Assembly: GCA_030428885.1 (NCBI GenBank)
Contig: JAUIEJ010000013.1
Location: forward strand, 1-64,000
Direction of reading: 5' to 3'
Source: Gemmatimonadota bacterium
GTDB lineage: Bacteria; Gemmatimonadota; Gemmatimonadetes; Longimicrobiales; Gaopeijiaceae
Length of the DNA stretch: 64,000 nucleotides
A program made the position numbers and the translations under genes. The notes under the pieces were generated by a model. The model made no database searches. It was not told the DNA's origin and saw nothing but the letters and a program-made list of their open reading frames with translations. Shown one piece after another: positions 1-8,791 of this stretch. The stretch's first letter is position 1. Every line of letters starts with the position of its first letter.

Positions 1-488
1 GCCGTCCGATTCGACGTCATCGACACCGTGCACGTCGCCGACGAGCCCGCCGATGCGCAGGCTCCACCCCAGCTCCCGATCTGCCACCCGCTTGAGGGAT
101 TGGCCGTCAGCGTCACGGTCGTTCCGTTCGAGAAGGTCCCTGTGTCGTTCGTCGTGCTCGTGTTCGTCGTGATCCCCGACGGACTCGAACTCACGCTCCC
201 CGACCCGCTCTGGCTGAAGCTCAGCGTCCGGGGCGCCTGCACGAAGTTCACCGATGCCGTCTGATTCGACGTCATCGACACGGTGCACGTCGTAGATGTC
301 CCCGCCGGGACGCATGCTCCGCCCCAGCCGCCGATCTGCCACCCGCTTGAGGGATTGGCCGTCAGCGTCACGGTCGTTCCGTTCGAGAACGTCTCCGTGT
401 CGTTCGTCGTGCTCGTGTTCGTCGTGATCCCCGACGGACTCGAGCTCACACTCCCCGAACCGCTCTGGCTGAAGTTCAGCGTCCGAGG
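1..488 (-). repeat. Two tandem 255-bp coding repeats (85 aa each)
   Basis: The blocks at 1-233 and 256-488 are nearly identical in DNA, with a period of exactly 255 bp, a multiple of three. They encode the two visible InlB-type repeats of the edge lipoprotein. Long stretches, such as the part around 79-150 against 334-405, match base for base including silent positions. This implies recent duplication or gene conversion. More copies may lie outside the window. Confidence 0.85.
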
Positions 489-908
489 CCCGCTATCGTT
501 CCCGCTTTCACGGACGTTGAAGGACCAAGGGGCAGACCAATTTCCCCACTCGCTTGGAGATCCCGCCCGAACCCGCCAATGGTACGACCCCTCACCCAAC
601 CCACTGTCCAACTGATAGCTCGGCGCGTCGACTTCAGCGGAGACTATCGGCTGTGAGAAGTCCGACGTTGCGGAGATTTGAATAGCGTACCGGGTCGCGC
701 CAGTCGTGGAAGCCCATCTGAAGGCCGGACTTGGGCCAACGTCCTGGCCCACCGGCGGGTTCGCTGGACCACTTGGAGGTGTCAGGTCGGGTCCCGGCGA
801 AGACAGAGGCGGATCGACCATTGTGCCATCGCCGCACGCAACGAGTAGAACTGATGCCACGATGAATCGAACGAGCCTAGCCGTTGACCGAACCCTAGCT
901 GCTCTCAT
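1..908 (-). CDS. Lipoprotein with Ig/FN3-like domain and InlB-type repeats (C-terminus beyond window)
   Basis: The frame stays open from the ATG at 908 to the window edge, so about 302 N-terminal codons are visible. The start MRAARVRSTARLVRF is basic, a hydrophobic stretch follows, and a lipobox LVAC puts the lipidated Cys at residue 25. This predicts an envelope-anchored surface or periplasmic lipoprotein. Residues about 45-135 look like an Ig/FN3-type sandwich (GATRYAIQIS, GSYHWRVRAG). From about 140 come two near-identical 85-residue units carrying GSGSVSSSPSGI, NGTTVTLTANPSSGWQIG, WGGAC and CTVSMTSN, the pattern of divergent InlB B-repeats (Flg_new_2-like) with a Cys pair per unit. Such proteins are usually adhesive or structural; the specific role is unknown. 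No Shine-Dalgarno is visible. It diverges from the SARP-type gene at 1251. Confidence 0.8.
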   Translation of the reverse strand, partial: MRAARVRSTARLVRFIVASVLLVACGDGTMVDPPLSSPGPDLTPPSGPANPPVGQDVGPSPAFRWASTTGATRYAIQISATSDFSQPIVSAEVDAPSYQLDSGLGEGSYHWRVRAGSPSEWGNWSAPWSFNVRESGNDSGPRTLNFSQSGSGSVSSSPSGITTNTSTTNDTETFSNGTTVTLTANPSSGWQIGGWGGACVPAGTSTTCTVSMTSNQTASVNFVQAPRTLSFSQSGSGSVSSSPSGITTNTSTTNDTGTFSNGTTVTLTANPSSGWQIGSWGGACASAGSSATCTVSMTSNRT

Positions 909-1250
909 GATGCAAGTCGCTTCGAGGAGGATGATGCCGGCCCACTCTCGGGCACCTGTCTGCCGCGCCTGTTCGGGCGGGTCGACACCAATGGCTTCCC
1001 ACCGTCACACCCGCGTCAAACGCCCCTCGGGGGGTTGTAGGTCGTGGCCGAAACGCCGTTTGGGCCGGTCGCTGGAATCTGCCTAGCGGGCGGATCCATG
1101 CGTCAATCCCCCGTCAATCCTCATGCTTCCACCCCCACCCCCTTGCCGTATTACGCTCCGCAGCCAATCTGAAGTAGACGGGTAGCGCAGATCCTCCGCA
1201 TCGTGGCTGGGGGGCTGCGGACCTTGGACCGTCGACGCGGAGCGACGCCC
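909..1250. other. Divergent intergenic region between lipoprotein and first SARP-type gene
   Basis: These 342 bases have no credible gene. They hold a two-copy direct repeat at 1102-1119 (listed separately), pyrimidine-rich tracts around 1130-1143, and a GGAG at 1239-1242 serving the ATG at 1251. On the minus strand the direct repeat reads as two TTGACG-like boxes, so it could also contribute to a promoter for the lipoprotein. I could not place a confident -10 box for either gene. Confidence 0.5.
1102..1119 (+). promoter_or_regulatory. Candidate SARP-type operator: GTCAATC direct repeat with 11-bp spacing
   Basis: GTCAATC occurs at 1102 and again at 1113, 11 bp apart or one helical turn. SARP/BTAD regulators typically bind direct heptamer repeats with 11-bp periodicity upstream of the -10 region. 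The same arrangement, GTCAATCC then CCGTCAA, recurs at 8681 upstream of asnB. The site is about 150 bp upstream of the first SARP-type gene. Binding is inferred, not shown. Confidence 0.45.
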
Positions 1251-4200
1251 ATGGCCCGGTTCGAGCTGCGGGTTCTCGGATCGCCACACATCCTGGATCA
1301 CGACGGCAACGTCGTCGATCTGCCCCTGGGGAAGCCCCTGGCGGCCCTGTGCTTTCTGGCGGTGGAGCCGACGGCGGTGCGTCGGTCCGATCTGGCGCGC
1401 CTGCTATGGCCGTCCAGCACCGAGTCCCGGGCGAAGGCGTCGATCCGTCAGGCGCTCTGGCTCATTCGGAAGCACACCGATCCCGACATCGTCATCGAGA
1501 GCAACGGCTCTCTCGAGGTGAACCCGGAGATCCTCGCGACCGATCTGACCGCCTTCGAGTCCGACCTGGTCTCCGGGCGATTGGAAGACGCCCTGGGCCG
1601 CTGGTCGGGCGGGCCCTTCGTCGGATTCGCGATTCCCGACGCCTCCGCGTGGCTGAAATGGGCCGACGGAGTTCGCAGCCGATGGGAGGCCCACCTGGGC
1701 CGCGCTCTCGAAGACCGGGCGGCCGCCACAGCCGGCGCCGAGCGAGTCGCGTGGCTCACGAGCGCGGTCGACGTGCGTCCCTACCGCGCTGAGACCTGGC
1801 TCGGCCTCGTCGAGGCACACGTGGAACTGCGGGACCTCGACCACGCCGAGGCCGCCCTGACCCAGCTTCGAAGCGTGAGCGACCCGGAGGACCACGAGGT
1901 CGTGGCCGAAGCCGAGGCCCGGGTCCGACTACTCCGACGATCCGCGTATGACGATCCGTCCGACCGCCTCGTGCCCGACTTCGTGGGCCGTGCGCCCGAG
2001 TTCGCCGAACTCATGGCGGCCTGGCGATCCGCTCGTTCGGGGCGTCCGCGGGTCGTCGGGCTCACGGGGCCCGCCGGCATCGGAAAGAGTGCGCTCTCCG
2101 CCGAAACAGTGCGGCATTGCGAGGCCGACGGCGCCGGAGTGGTGGAGACCCGGGCCGTCCGTGCCGAAGCGCGCTTGGAGTACGGCGTCTTCGCGAGCCT
2201 CGTCGCGGAACTCCTTCGGCGCCCCGGAGCCGCCGGGACCAGCTCCGCGTCGGCCCAGGTGCTGAAGAGCCTGGTCCCCTCGGAAAGCTCAACGGCACCC
2301 GTGGCCTCCCCCCGCGCCACGGTCCTGGCCGATGCGTTCGCCGACCTCCTCGCGGCAGTCGCCGACGAGACGCCGCTGCTGCTTCTCGTCGAAGACGCCC
2401 ACTGGATCGACACCGCATCGGCCGTGGTGCTGCTCCGAGCCGTTCGGAGTCTCCGCAGCACCCCGGTCTTGATGCTCTGGACGTGTCGGACGGAGGGAGC
2501 CGAGAACACCGGCTTCGCCGCCCTGACCGATGCCGCTTCCTCGGCAAGCGCCACGCTGCTCGAGCTTCCACCTCTCGGGCCGGCGGAAGTGGCCGAGATG
2601 GTGGGCCTCATGCTCTCCGGGAGTGACCCGGGCACGTTCGATGATCTGGCTCATCAGCTTCACCGGCGGTCCGAGGGCGTGCCCCTCCACATCGTGGAGC
2701 TCCTCCAGGATCTCCGGGACCGAGGCGCGATCGGAGTGGATAGCAGCGGACGATGGAGGCTGGCGGACGACATCGGCCCTACCCTGGAACTTCGCGAGAG
2801 CCTCGAGGAGACCCAGGGAGACCGCGTCGAACGGCTTACGCCGGAGGCCCGGCGGCTGGGCGTGCTCTTGTCTCAGGCCTTCGACCCTCTGACGGTGGAC
2901 GCGCTCCGCCTTCGCTCGGCTCTCACGGCTGATCAATGCACCGAGGCCCTGAGCCAGTTGTTGGTTCGGGACCTGGCGCGCTGGACGCGGGACGACCGGG
3001 TGGTGATTGCCCACGATTCTCTGCGGGCGGTGTTCCAGGCGGACAGCCCATCGACGCCGTCGGGGGCGACCGCGAAGCGATGGCGCTGGTGGAGTACAGC
3101 CGCCGGGATCACCCTGTTGGTGGCCGGGGCCTGGGCGGTTCGGGGCGGTGCCGCGGAAGAGGGAGCCGCGGCCTACGGCGGGGGCACACTGATGCTCCGC
3201 AGTGCGGACTCGATCCTGATGCTTCAACCAGGCGTCGAGCCAGGTCAGCTCAACCGGGTGGGGAGCCACCCCATCCCGGACGGCATCGGACTGAGGACGG
3301 CAATCCAGCATCGAAACGGCGAGCTTTGGATGGGGGGGACAGCCCTCTCCGACGTCGTCGCCCCCCCAGCGGCGGTGGTCTGGAACGGATCCAGGCTCGA
3401 CACGTTGATCACGGTGGCGGGTGATGCGTCTGCGGCGATCCTGCGACCGCAGGGGGACGCGGCACTCTTGCATGTCCAGAATCCGGACACTTCGACCTAC
3501 CGGTCCATGGTGGTCCGGATGGACCTCGAGAGTGGTGACACGACGGTCCTCGCCGCGGGGTTGGGCAGCTACTCCGCCGCTGGCTGGGCTCCCGACGGCC
3601 AGAGCGTCATCGTCCGCGTGGACAACACCGTCGATTCCATTCGCGTCGTCGACCCATCCGGCTGGGTGCTCGACCAGTTCGAAGCCCCCATCGCCGAGCT
3701 CCTCGGCGCCGAGCCCTGCGGCGAAGGAGTCTTGGTGTGGGGCACCCCACCGGCCCAGCCGATCCGCGCATGGCTGTGGCACCCCAGCGAGAGCGGGCCC
3801 ACCCAGATCGACTTGGGAGTGGCCCAGTTCGCAGGGGCTACGTGCTCTCCTGATGGCTCCATGGTGGCGACGGTGGAGGGCAACCCTACCGAGGAGTATC
3901 TCGTAGTTCGCGACCTCGATGGTGCCGAGTTCGAGCGGTTCAACCTGACCGGGCGTGGAGTGCACTGGGTCGAGTGGCAGCCACCCATTGAAGCCGCACC
4001 GGTGTTGGTCGCCGTGGGGGCGACTTCGGTTGAGCTGGAACGGGGGGCTCGCCGACGGGTCGAGGCCTTCGCCCTCGACGCCGATGGCCGACGGACAACG
4101 GCCCAGCTACGGTGGTCATCCTCGGACCCGGCGGTTGCGTCGGTCCGCGCCGACGGCACCATCGTCGCGAACCGAACGGGCCGCGCCACAATCGCCGCTC

Positions 4201-4865
4201 ACGTTGACGGGTGGCTCTCCGATTCGCTCTTGGTCACCGTCGTGCAGAGGAACCGGATCGACGAGCTCGTGTTCGTCGACTCCTTCCCCGACTTCGATAC
4301 CATTCGATGGAATCCCGTCGGTGACTCCACGCCCGTGCCGATACGCATCGGGGCCCGACCGGCGCTTCGACTGAACGGCAATGGACGGTATCGCGACGCC
4401 ATCGACACGACCGAACGCCTCGACTTCGGCCCGGGGGGGACGGTCGAGATCCTCTTCCGCCTCCGCGACTTCACCCGCATCGATCGGCAGCGAGTGCAGC
4501 TTTGCCTGGACGATCGACATCGAACCCACGGGGTGCCGGCTCGGTTCACATGCGTCACATGGCCCGCCGCCGAGGGATTCGACTTCGACCCTGACGCGAT
4601 TCTGCTCCAGGTCTCCGGTGGCACCCTCGGGAAGATCCCGCTCGGGGGTCGGGTCCTTCCAGGGGAATGGAACACCCTTGCGATCCAGGTGCGGGCGGAC
4701 GGCACGGTCTCGGCCGTCGCCAATGACTCCATCCTCGCGGTGCACCCCGCACCCCTGCGGATGGAACCCGACGCGCGATTCCATATTTCCATTGCACATT
4801 CCGCCGTAGACACCGAGCTCCTCCTGCGAGAAGTGTCGGTCTGGTCCGAGGAGCGGTATCGATGA
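1251..4865 (+). CDS. Membrane-anchored SARP/BTAD regulator fused to NTPase and extracytoplasmic sensor-like region (copy 1)
   Basis: 1,204 residues. The start MARFELRVLG was chosen over a GTG 48 bases upstream because GGAG lies 8 bases before it and the SARP domain begins there. Order: winged-helix DNA-binding domain (1-90), BTAD helical repeats (about 90-235), and an AAA/STAND-like NTPase with Walker A GPAGIGKS (273-280) and Walker B LLLLVED (376-382). One hydrophobic helix follows at about 611-633, preceded by Lys/Arg/Trp residues as expected for N-in topology. Beyond it come a TolB/PD40-like propeller (WAPDGQS), a Big_2-like Ig domain (about 926-1000; RWSSSDPAVASV) and a LamG-like C-terminus. 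This resembles a CadC-type one-component sensor with an NTPase inserted. Its stop overlaps the next start (ATGA), so the two paralogues are probably translationally coupled. Ligand and targets are unknown. Confidence 0.85.
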   Translation: MARFELRVLGSPHILDHDGNVVDLPLGKPLAALCFLAVEPTAVRRSDLARLLWPSSTESRAKASIRQALWLIRKHTDPDIVIESNGSLEVNPEILATDLTAFESDLVSGRLEDALGRWSGGPFVGFAIPDASAWLKWADGVRSRWEAHLGRALEDRAAATAGAERVAWLTSAVDVRPYRAETWLGLVEAHVELRDLDHAEAALTQLRSVSDPEDHEVVAEAEARVRLLRRSAYDDPSDRLVPDFVGRAPEFAELMAAWRSARSGRPRVVGLTGPAGIGKSALSAETVRHCEADGAGVVETRAVRAEARLEYGVFASLVAELLRRPGAAGTSSASAQVLKSLVPSESSTAPVASPRATVLADAFADLLAAVADETPLLLLVEDAHWIDTASAVVLLRAVRSLRSTPVLMLWTCRTEGAENTGFAALTDAASSASATLLELPPLGPAEVAEMVGLMLSGSDPGTFDDLAHQLHRRSEGVPLHIVELLQDLRDRGAIGVDSSGRWRLADDIGPTLELRESLEETQGDRVERLTPEARRLGVLLSQAFDPLTVDALRLRSALTADQCTEALSQLLVRDLARWTRDDRVVIAHDSLRAVFQADSPSTPSGATAKRWRWWSTAAGITLLVAGAWAVRGGAAEEGAAAYGGGTLMLRSADSILMLQPGVEPGQLNRVGSHPIPDGIGLRTAIQHRNGELWMGGTALSDVVAPPAAVVWNGSRLDTLITVAGDASAAILRPQGDAALLHVQNPDTSTYRSMVVRMDLESGDTTVLAAGLGSYSAAGWAPDGQSVIVRVDNTVDSIRVVDPSGWVLDQFEAPIAELLGAEPCGEGVLVWGTPPAQPIRAWLWHPSESGPTQIDLGVAQFAGATCSPDGSMVATVEGNPTEEYLVVRDLDGAEFERFNLTGRGVHWVEWQPPIEAAPVLVAVGATSVELERGARRRVEAFALDADGRRTTAQLRWSSSDPAVASVRADGTIVANRTGRATIAAHVDGWLSDSLLVTVVQRNRIDELVFVDSFPDFDTIRWNPVGDSTPVPIRIGARPALRLNGNGRYRDAIDTTERLDFGPGGTVEILFRLRDFTRIDRQRVQLCLDDRHRTHGVPARFTCVTWPAAEGFDFDPDAILLQVSGGTLGKIPLGGRVLPGEWNTLAIQVRADGTVSAVANDSILAVHPAPLRMEPDARFHISIAHSAVDTELLLREVSVWSEERYR

Positions 4866-7800
4866 GCAGCGGCTCCGCCCCTTTCACCCTCCACCTCCTC
4901 GGCTCGCCTCGGGTCGAGGGCCTGAACGGCACCGCCGAACTCCCCCTTGGAAAACCCCTGGCCCTGCTCTGCTACCTGGCGCTGGAGCCCTCAGGCGTCC
5001 GCCGTTCCGATCTGGCACGCATGCTCTGGCCCTCCTCTCCCGAGTCCCGGGCCAAGGCCTCCATCCGCCAGGCCCTCTGGCTGATCCGCAAGGAGACCGA
5101 CGGCGACATCGTTCGCGAGGAGCAGGGCGAGCTCACCCTCGACGATACCGTGGTCCAGACCGACCTGGCGGCCCTGGGAGGGGACCTCGCCCGGGGCGAC
5201 CTCGCCGAGGCCCTCGAGAGGTGGAACGGGGGTCCCCTGAGCGGTTTCAGCGTTCCCGACGCCCGACCGTGGCTCGCCTGGGCAGACACGGTCCGAGGCC
5301 GTTGGGAGAGCCAGGTGGGACAGGCCGTCGAAGACCGGGCCGCGGCTGCCGAGGGCCACGAGCGGGCCGACTGGCTCCGCCGGGCCGTCGAGGTGCGTCC
5401 CTACCGGGTGGAGGCATGGCTCGCCCTCGTGCAGACACTCGTGGACCTGCGCGACGCGGAGGGCGCGGACGAGGCCATGCTTCAGCTTCGCCAGGTCGCC
5501 GACGAAGACGACATCGAACTCGTCGGTGAGGCGGAGCGGCGAATCCGGCTCCTTCGGCGTACGGCATACGGCGACCCGGGCGAACGTCTCGTACCCGAAT
5601 TCGTGGGCCGGTCGGAGGAGTTCTCCGCCCTCATGCAGGCGTGGCGAAGCGCGCTTTCCGGCAGGAGTCGGGTGGTGGGCATCGTGGGAGAGGCCGGCAC
5701 CGGCAAGACCGCGCTGGCCGCCGAGACCCTGCGGTACGCGGAGGTGGACGAAGGGCAAACCCTCGAGGTCCGGGCCGTCCGCGCCGAGGCCGGGCTCGAC
5801 CTCGGCGTCGTGGGCAGCGTCGTCGCCGACCTCATTCGGCGTCCGGGCGCGGCAGGCACCAGTCCAGGGTCGGCTCAGGCCCTCCGCAGCCTGGTTCCCT
5901 CCGAGGGCGACGCCGTAGCACCCGTTCCCCAGTCCACGACCCTCGCGGACGCCCTCGCCGACCTCCTGGACGCCGTGTCCCACGAGGCCCCGGTCCTGTT
6001 GGTCGTGGACGACGCACATTGGATCGACGAGGCCTCGGCCATCGTTCTCCTCCGGGCGGCGCGCCTGCTCCGCGGATCCCGGGTCCTGATGGTCTGGACC
6101 TGCCGTCCGGGAGAGCACGGGACTCCGAACCGGGGGCTCACCGCGCTGCGAAGCGCCGTGGAGGAAGGCTCGGGCGCCGTGGTGGAGCTCGGTCCGCTGA
6201 CCCAGAGCGAGGTCCGGGAATTGGTGGCGCTGCTCCTCCCGGACTCGGACCCCGAGGTGCTCGCCAACCTCGCCACCCGGATCCACGTCGCGTCGGGTGG
6301 TTCGCCCTTCCACATCGTTGAGATCCTCCAGGTGCTCCGAGGCCAGGGGCTCCTGGGACTGGACGAAGACGGGCTCTGGCTGCTCGCCGAAGACACCAGC
6401 GCCGAGGCCGTTGAGCTGCCCTCTTCCCTCCCCGACGCCCTCGCCCTTCGAATCGAGGAACTGTCGGACCAGGCACGCCGGGTCGGCGCGGAGTTGGCGG
6501 TGGAGGGCGGGCCCCGGGAGCCCTCGGCGCTTCAGCGGTCCGGCGAATTGAGCCGCACCGAGGTCGAAGCGGCCGTGCGCACGCTCCTCGATCGGGGCCT
6601 GGTGCGGTGGACTCGGGACGACCGCCTGGAACTCGCCCACGAAAAGCTGGCGGAGGCGTTTCGAGCCCGCGCCTCGGACGCTACGAGGGGAGCCGTGCGC
6701 CCCCATTGGGGACGATGGATGATCGCGGCGACGGCGGTCTCGATCGCAGCCGCAGCTCTCTTCCTCCTTCGGCCCCGATCCGCCCCTGCTCCCCATTTCG
6801 GTGGCGGGACACTCTGGGTGATGGAAGGACGACAGTGGGTCGGGCACCGATTCCGGGGGGGCAACGACCCGTGGGAGCGGGTGGATTCGATCCGCATTCC
6901 CGACGGCGTCCAGTCCCTCAACCCGCGGGAGAGGATCCGCCTGCCCGACGGTACGTGGGATGTCGTGATCGCCGGGTACTCCGCCAGCGATCAAGAGGAA
7001 GCACCCGACGCGATCCTCGTTCGGAACGGGCAGGTGGACACGGTCTACTCGAGCCCCGGCGATGACGCGTTGAAGCTCATCGGACCGGACGGGCGGACGG
7101 CCCTGCTCCACGTGGAGAACCCGGACTCGTCCCGCTACCGATCCATGCTCGTGCGTGTCGACCTGTGGGGTCGCCGGGATACGACCGTGCTGTCGGCGGG
7201 CGAAACAGGCAGCCACGCCCTCGACTGGAGTCCAGATGGTCGGATTCTAGCCGTTCGAATCGACGCGCCCTGGGACACCTTGGCCCTGATCAGCCCCTCC
7301 GGTCGTCGCCTGGCCACGCTCCCGTCTCCCGGCCCCCATCTTCGGGATGCCGTGCCTTGTGGGCGCGACACCTACCTCCTTTCATCGATTCCCGCGGCGG
7401 AACTGACTCGCCACGACCTCTGGCGGCGGTCGACGGGGGAATTGACACGGTTCCGACCCCGCTACGTTCCACACCAGCCCCCCGTGTGCTCGCCTGACGG
7501 AAGCGCCTTCGCCTACGTCACGGGCGACGGCGACGGCGGTGGTCGGCTCGTCGTGCAGGATCTCGAGGGTGTGGTCCTGTCAAACGGCCCAGTCGTGCCT
7601 CGACGGACTCCACTTCTATGGATTCCTGAACGCGTTGGTGCCCCGGGGCGCGTGGAGATCATCGCAGCCGACGATACTCTGGATCGGGGGAGCCGATCGA
7701 CCCCTGTGGCTCGCGTATACAACGCAAGCGATCGGGTCATGGAACGGGAGGTCCGTTGGGAGTCGGCCCAGCCAGAGATCGCCTCAGTGAATGCGGACGG

Positions 7801-8587
7801 CACGGTGACCGGCAATCGCCCGGGTCAGGCCACACTGCGAGCCGTCGTGGACGACTGGCTCCGTGACTCGGTGTCGATCCAGGTTGTGGCGGCGCCTGGG
7901 GACACAGCCGTCCTCGCTCTTGCAGACTCCTTTCCGTCGATCGACACCACCCGCTGGATCGTGCTTGGTGACCCGCCCCCCGCAGCCCTGTTCGACGACG
8001 ACGCCCGTCCGGCCCTGGACCTCACGGGCGACGGGCGCTACTCCGACGGGATCGCGTCCTGGGAGGAGTTTGCCGTCCCGGGCGGCGCCACACTCGAAGC
8101 CACCTTCCGACTCACAGAATTCGCTCGACCGGATCGGAATCGGATCGTCGTATGCCTGGTTGACGGAGATCCCCCTCCCCGCCCCGGCGTATTCAGCGAC
8201 TGGACTCTGCGCCAGGAGGCCTGCGTCATCTGGCCGGCCGCCAGCGGCCCCGCCGACATCGACACGACGGCGATCACTCTGTCGTCGGCCGGGCAGCCGG
8301 TTGGTGCGGTCCCCATCGGATCCCGACTGCGATCCGGCCGCTGGGAGCGTTTGGGCGTCCAGCTTCGCGCCGACGGGCGGTTCTCGGTCACCGTCAACGA
8401 CACGGTGGTGGCCGTCCATCCCCTCGGCGTGGCAAACCAGCCCGACACTCGGTGGCGAATGGTGGTCCGTGGCGCCGGCGTCGACACCCGCCTCCTCCTC
8501 CGGGACGTCACGTTGTGGCGGGAGGAGCGGTACGGTGTCCTCGAGGAGCCTCCGAACGATGGTCCGGCGGGCGGGGGTCCCCCGTAG
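4862..8587 (+). CDS. Membrane-anchored SARP/BTAD regulator fused to NTPase and extracytoplasmic sensor-like region (copy 2)
   Basis: 1,241 residues, a full-length paralogue of the preceding gene with the same domain order. The SARP winged helix and BTAD share PLGKPLA, RRSDLAR and SRAKASIRQALWLIRK with copy 1. Walker A is GEAGTGKT (276-283) and Walker B LLVVDDAHWID. One membrane helix lies at about 619-640, after an Arg/Trp-containing flank. The outer part again holds DWSPDGR (PD40-like), a Big_2-like unit (RWESAQPEIASVNADG) and a LamG-like domain containing DGRYSDGIASW. DNA-binding and NTPase parts are better conserved between copies than the outer parts, suggesting different signals feeding similar outputs. 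The start overlaps the upstream stop by 4 bp. The tail ends in a Gly/Pro-rich stretch. The two proteins could act as a heteromeric sensor; that is inference. Confidence 0.85.
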   Translation: MSSGSAPFTLHLLGSPRVEGLNGTAELPLGKPLALLCYLALEPSGVRRSDLARMLWPSSPESRAKASIRQALWLIRKETDGDIVREEQGELTLDDTVVQTDLAALGGDLARGDLAEALERWNGGPLSGFSVPDARPWLAWADTVRGRWESQVGQAVEDRAAAAEGHERADWLRRAVEVRPYRVEAWLALVQTLVDLRDAEGADEAMLQLRQVADEDDIELVGEAERRIRLLRRTAYGDPGERLVPEFVGRSEEFSALMQAWRSALSGRSRVVGIVGEAGTGKTALAAETLRYAEVDEGQTLEVRAVRAEAGLDLGVVGSVVADLIRRPGAAGTSPGSAQALRSLVPSEGDAVAPVPQSTTLADALADLLDAVSHEAPVLLVVDDAHWIDEASAIVLLRAARLLRGSRVLMVWTCRPGEHGTPNRGLTALRSAVEEGSGAVVELGPLTQSEVRELVALLLPDSDPEVLANLATRIHVASGGSPFHIVEILQVLRGQGLLGLDEDGLWLLAEDTSAEAVELPSSLPDALALRIEELSDQARRVGAELAVEGGPREPSALQRSGELSRTEVEAAVRTLLDRGLVRWTRDDRLELAHEKLAEAFRARASDATRGAVRPHWGRWMIAATAVSIAAAALFLLRPRSAPAPHFGGGTLWVMEGRQWVGHRFRGGNDPWERVDSIRIPDGVQSLNPRERIRLPDGTWDVVIAGYSASDQEEAPDAILVRNGQVDTVYSSPGDDALKLIGPDGRTALLHVENPDSSRYRSMLVRVDLWGRRDTTVLSAGETGSHALDWSPDGRILAVRIDAPWDTLALISPSGRRLATLPSPGPHLRDAVPCGRDTYLLSSIPAAELTRHDLWRRSTGELTRFRPRYVPHQPPVCSPDGSAFAYVTGDGDGGGRLVVQDLEGVVLSNGPVVPRRTPLLWIPERVGAPGRVEIIAADDTLDRGSRSTPVARVYNASDRVMEREVRWESAQPEIASVNADGTVTGNRPGQATLRAVVDDWLRDSVSIQVVAAPGDTAVLALADSFPSIDTTRWIVLGDPPPAALFDDDARPALDLTGDGRYSDGIASWEEFAVPGGATLEATFRLTEFARPDRNRIVVCLVDGDPPPRPGVFSDWTLRQEACVIWPAASGPADIDTTAITLSSAGQPVGAVPIGSRLRSGRWERLGVQLRADGRFSVTVNDTVVAVHPLGVANQPDTRWRMVVRGAGVDTRLLLRDVTLWREERYGVLEEPPNDGPAGGGPP

Positions 8588-8680
8588 GAAACAAAAGACG
8601 ATCGGACACCGGCGCCCGGGCGCGGCCCCCCGCGTAGCACCGAACACCGGGCCGATCGGAATGGAAGATCGGTGCGCGGT

Positions 8681-8698
8681 GTCAATCCACCGTCAAAA
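8681..8698 (+). promoter_or_regulatory. Second copy of the candidate SARP operator, upstream of asnB
   Basis: GTCAATC at 8681 and GTCAAAA at 8692 are 11 bp apart, and the joined core GTCAATCC-N-CCGTCAA matches the site at 1102. It lies about 110 bp upstream of the asnB ATG. A weak promoter-like pair (TCGACG, 16 bp, TATCCT ending at 8741) follows. The rest of the 204-base gap holds a GCGCCCGGGCGC palindrome and a CGATCGG/CCGATCG inverted pair without a T-tract. Confidence 0.4.
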
Positions 8699-8791
8699 GC
8701 GCCGTTCCGCCCTCGACGCCTGCCGACCGAGCCCCTATCCTCAGAGGTTCGCGCCTCGAGTGTTCGGGCCTTCGTTCCGATCATCCCCCCC

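Noticed and set aside
1-488. CRISPR-like direct repeats
   Set aside because: The 255-bp units are coding, contiguous and in frame, without variable spacers.
2289-3965. A 558-codon minus-strand frame inside the first SARP-type gene
   Set aside because: Shadow frame; the plus strand carries clear Walker motifs and other domains throughout.
8588-8791. tRNA gene or terminator in the gap before asnB
   Set aside because: No T-arm GTTCRANNC context and no cloverleaf; inverted pairs present lack a T-tract.
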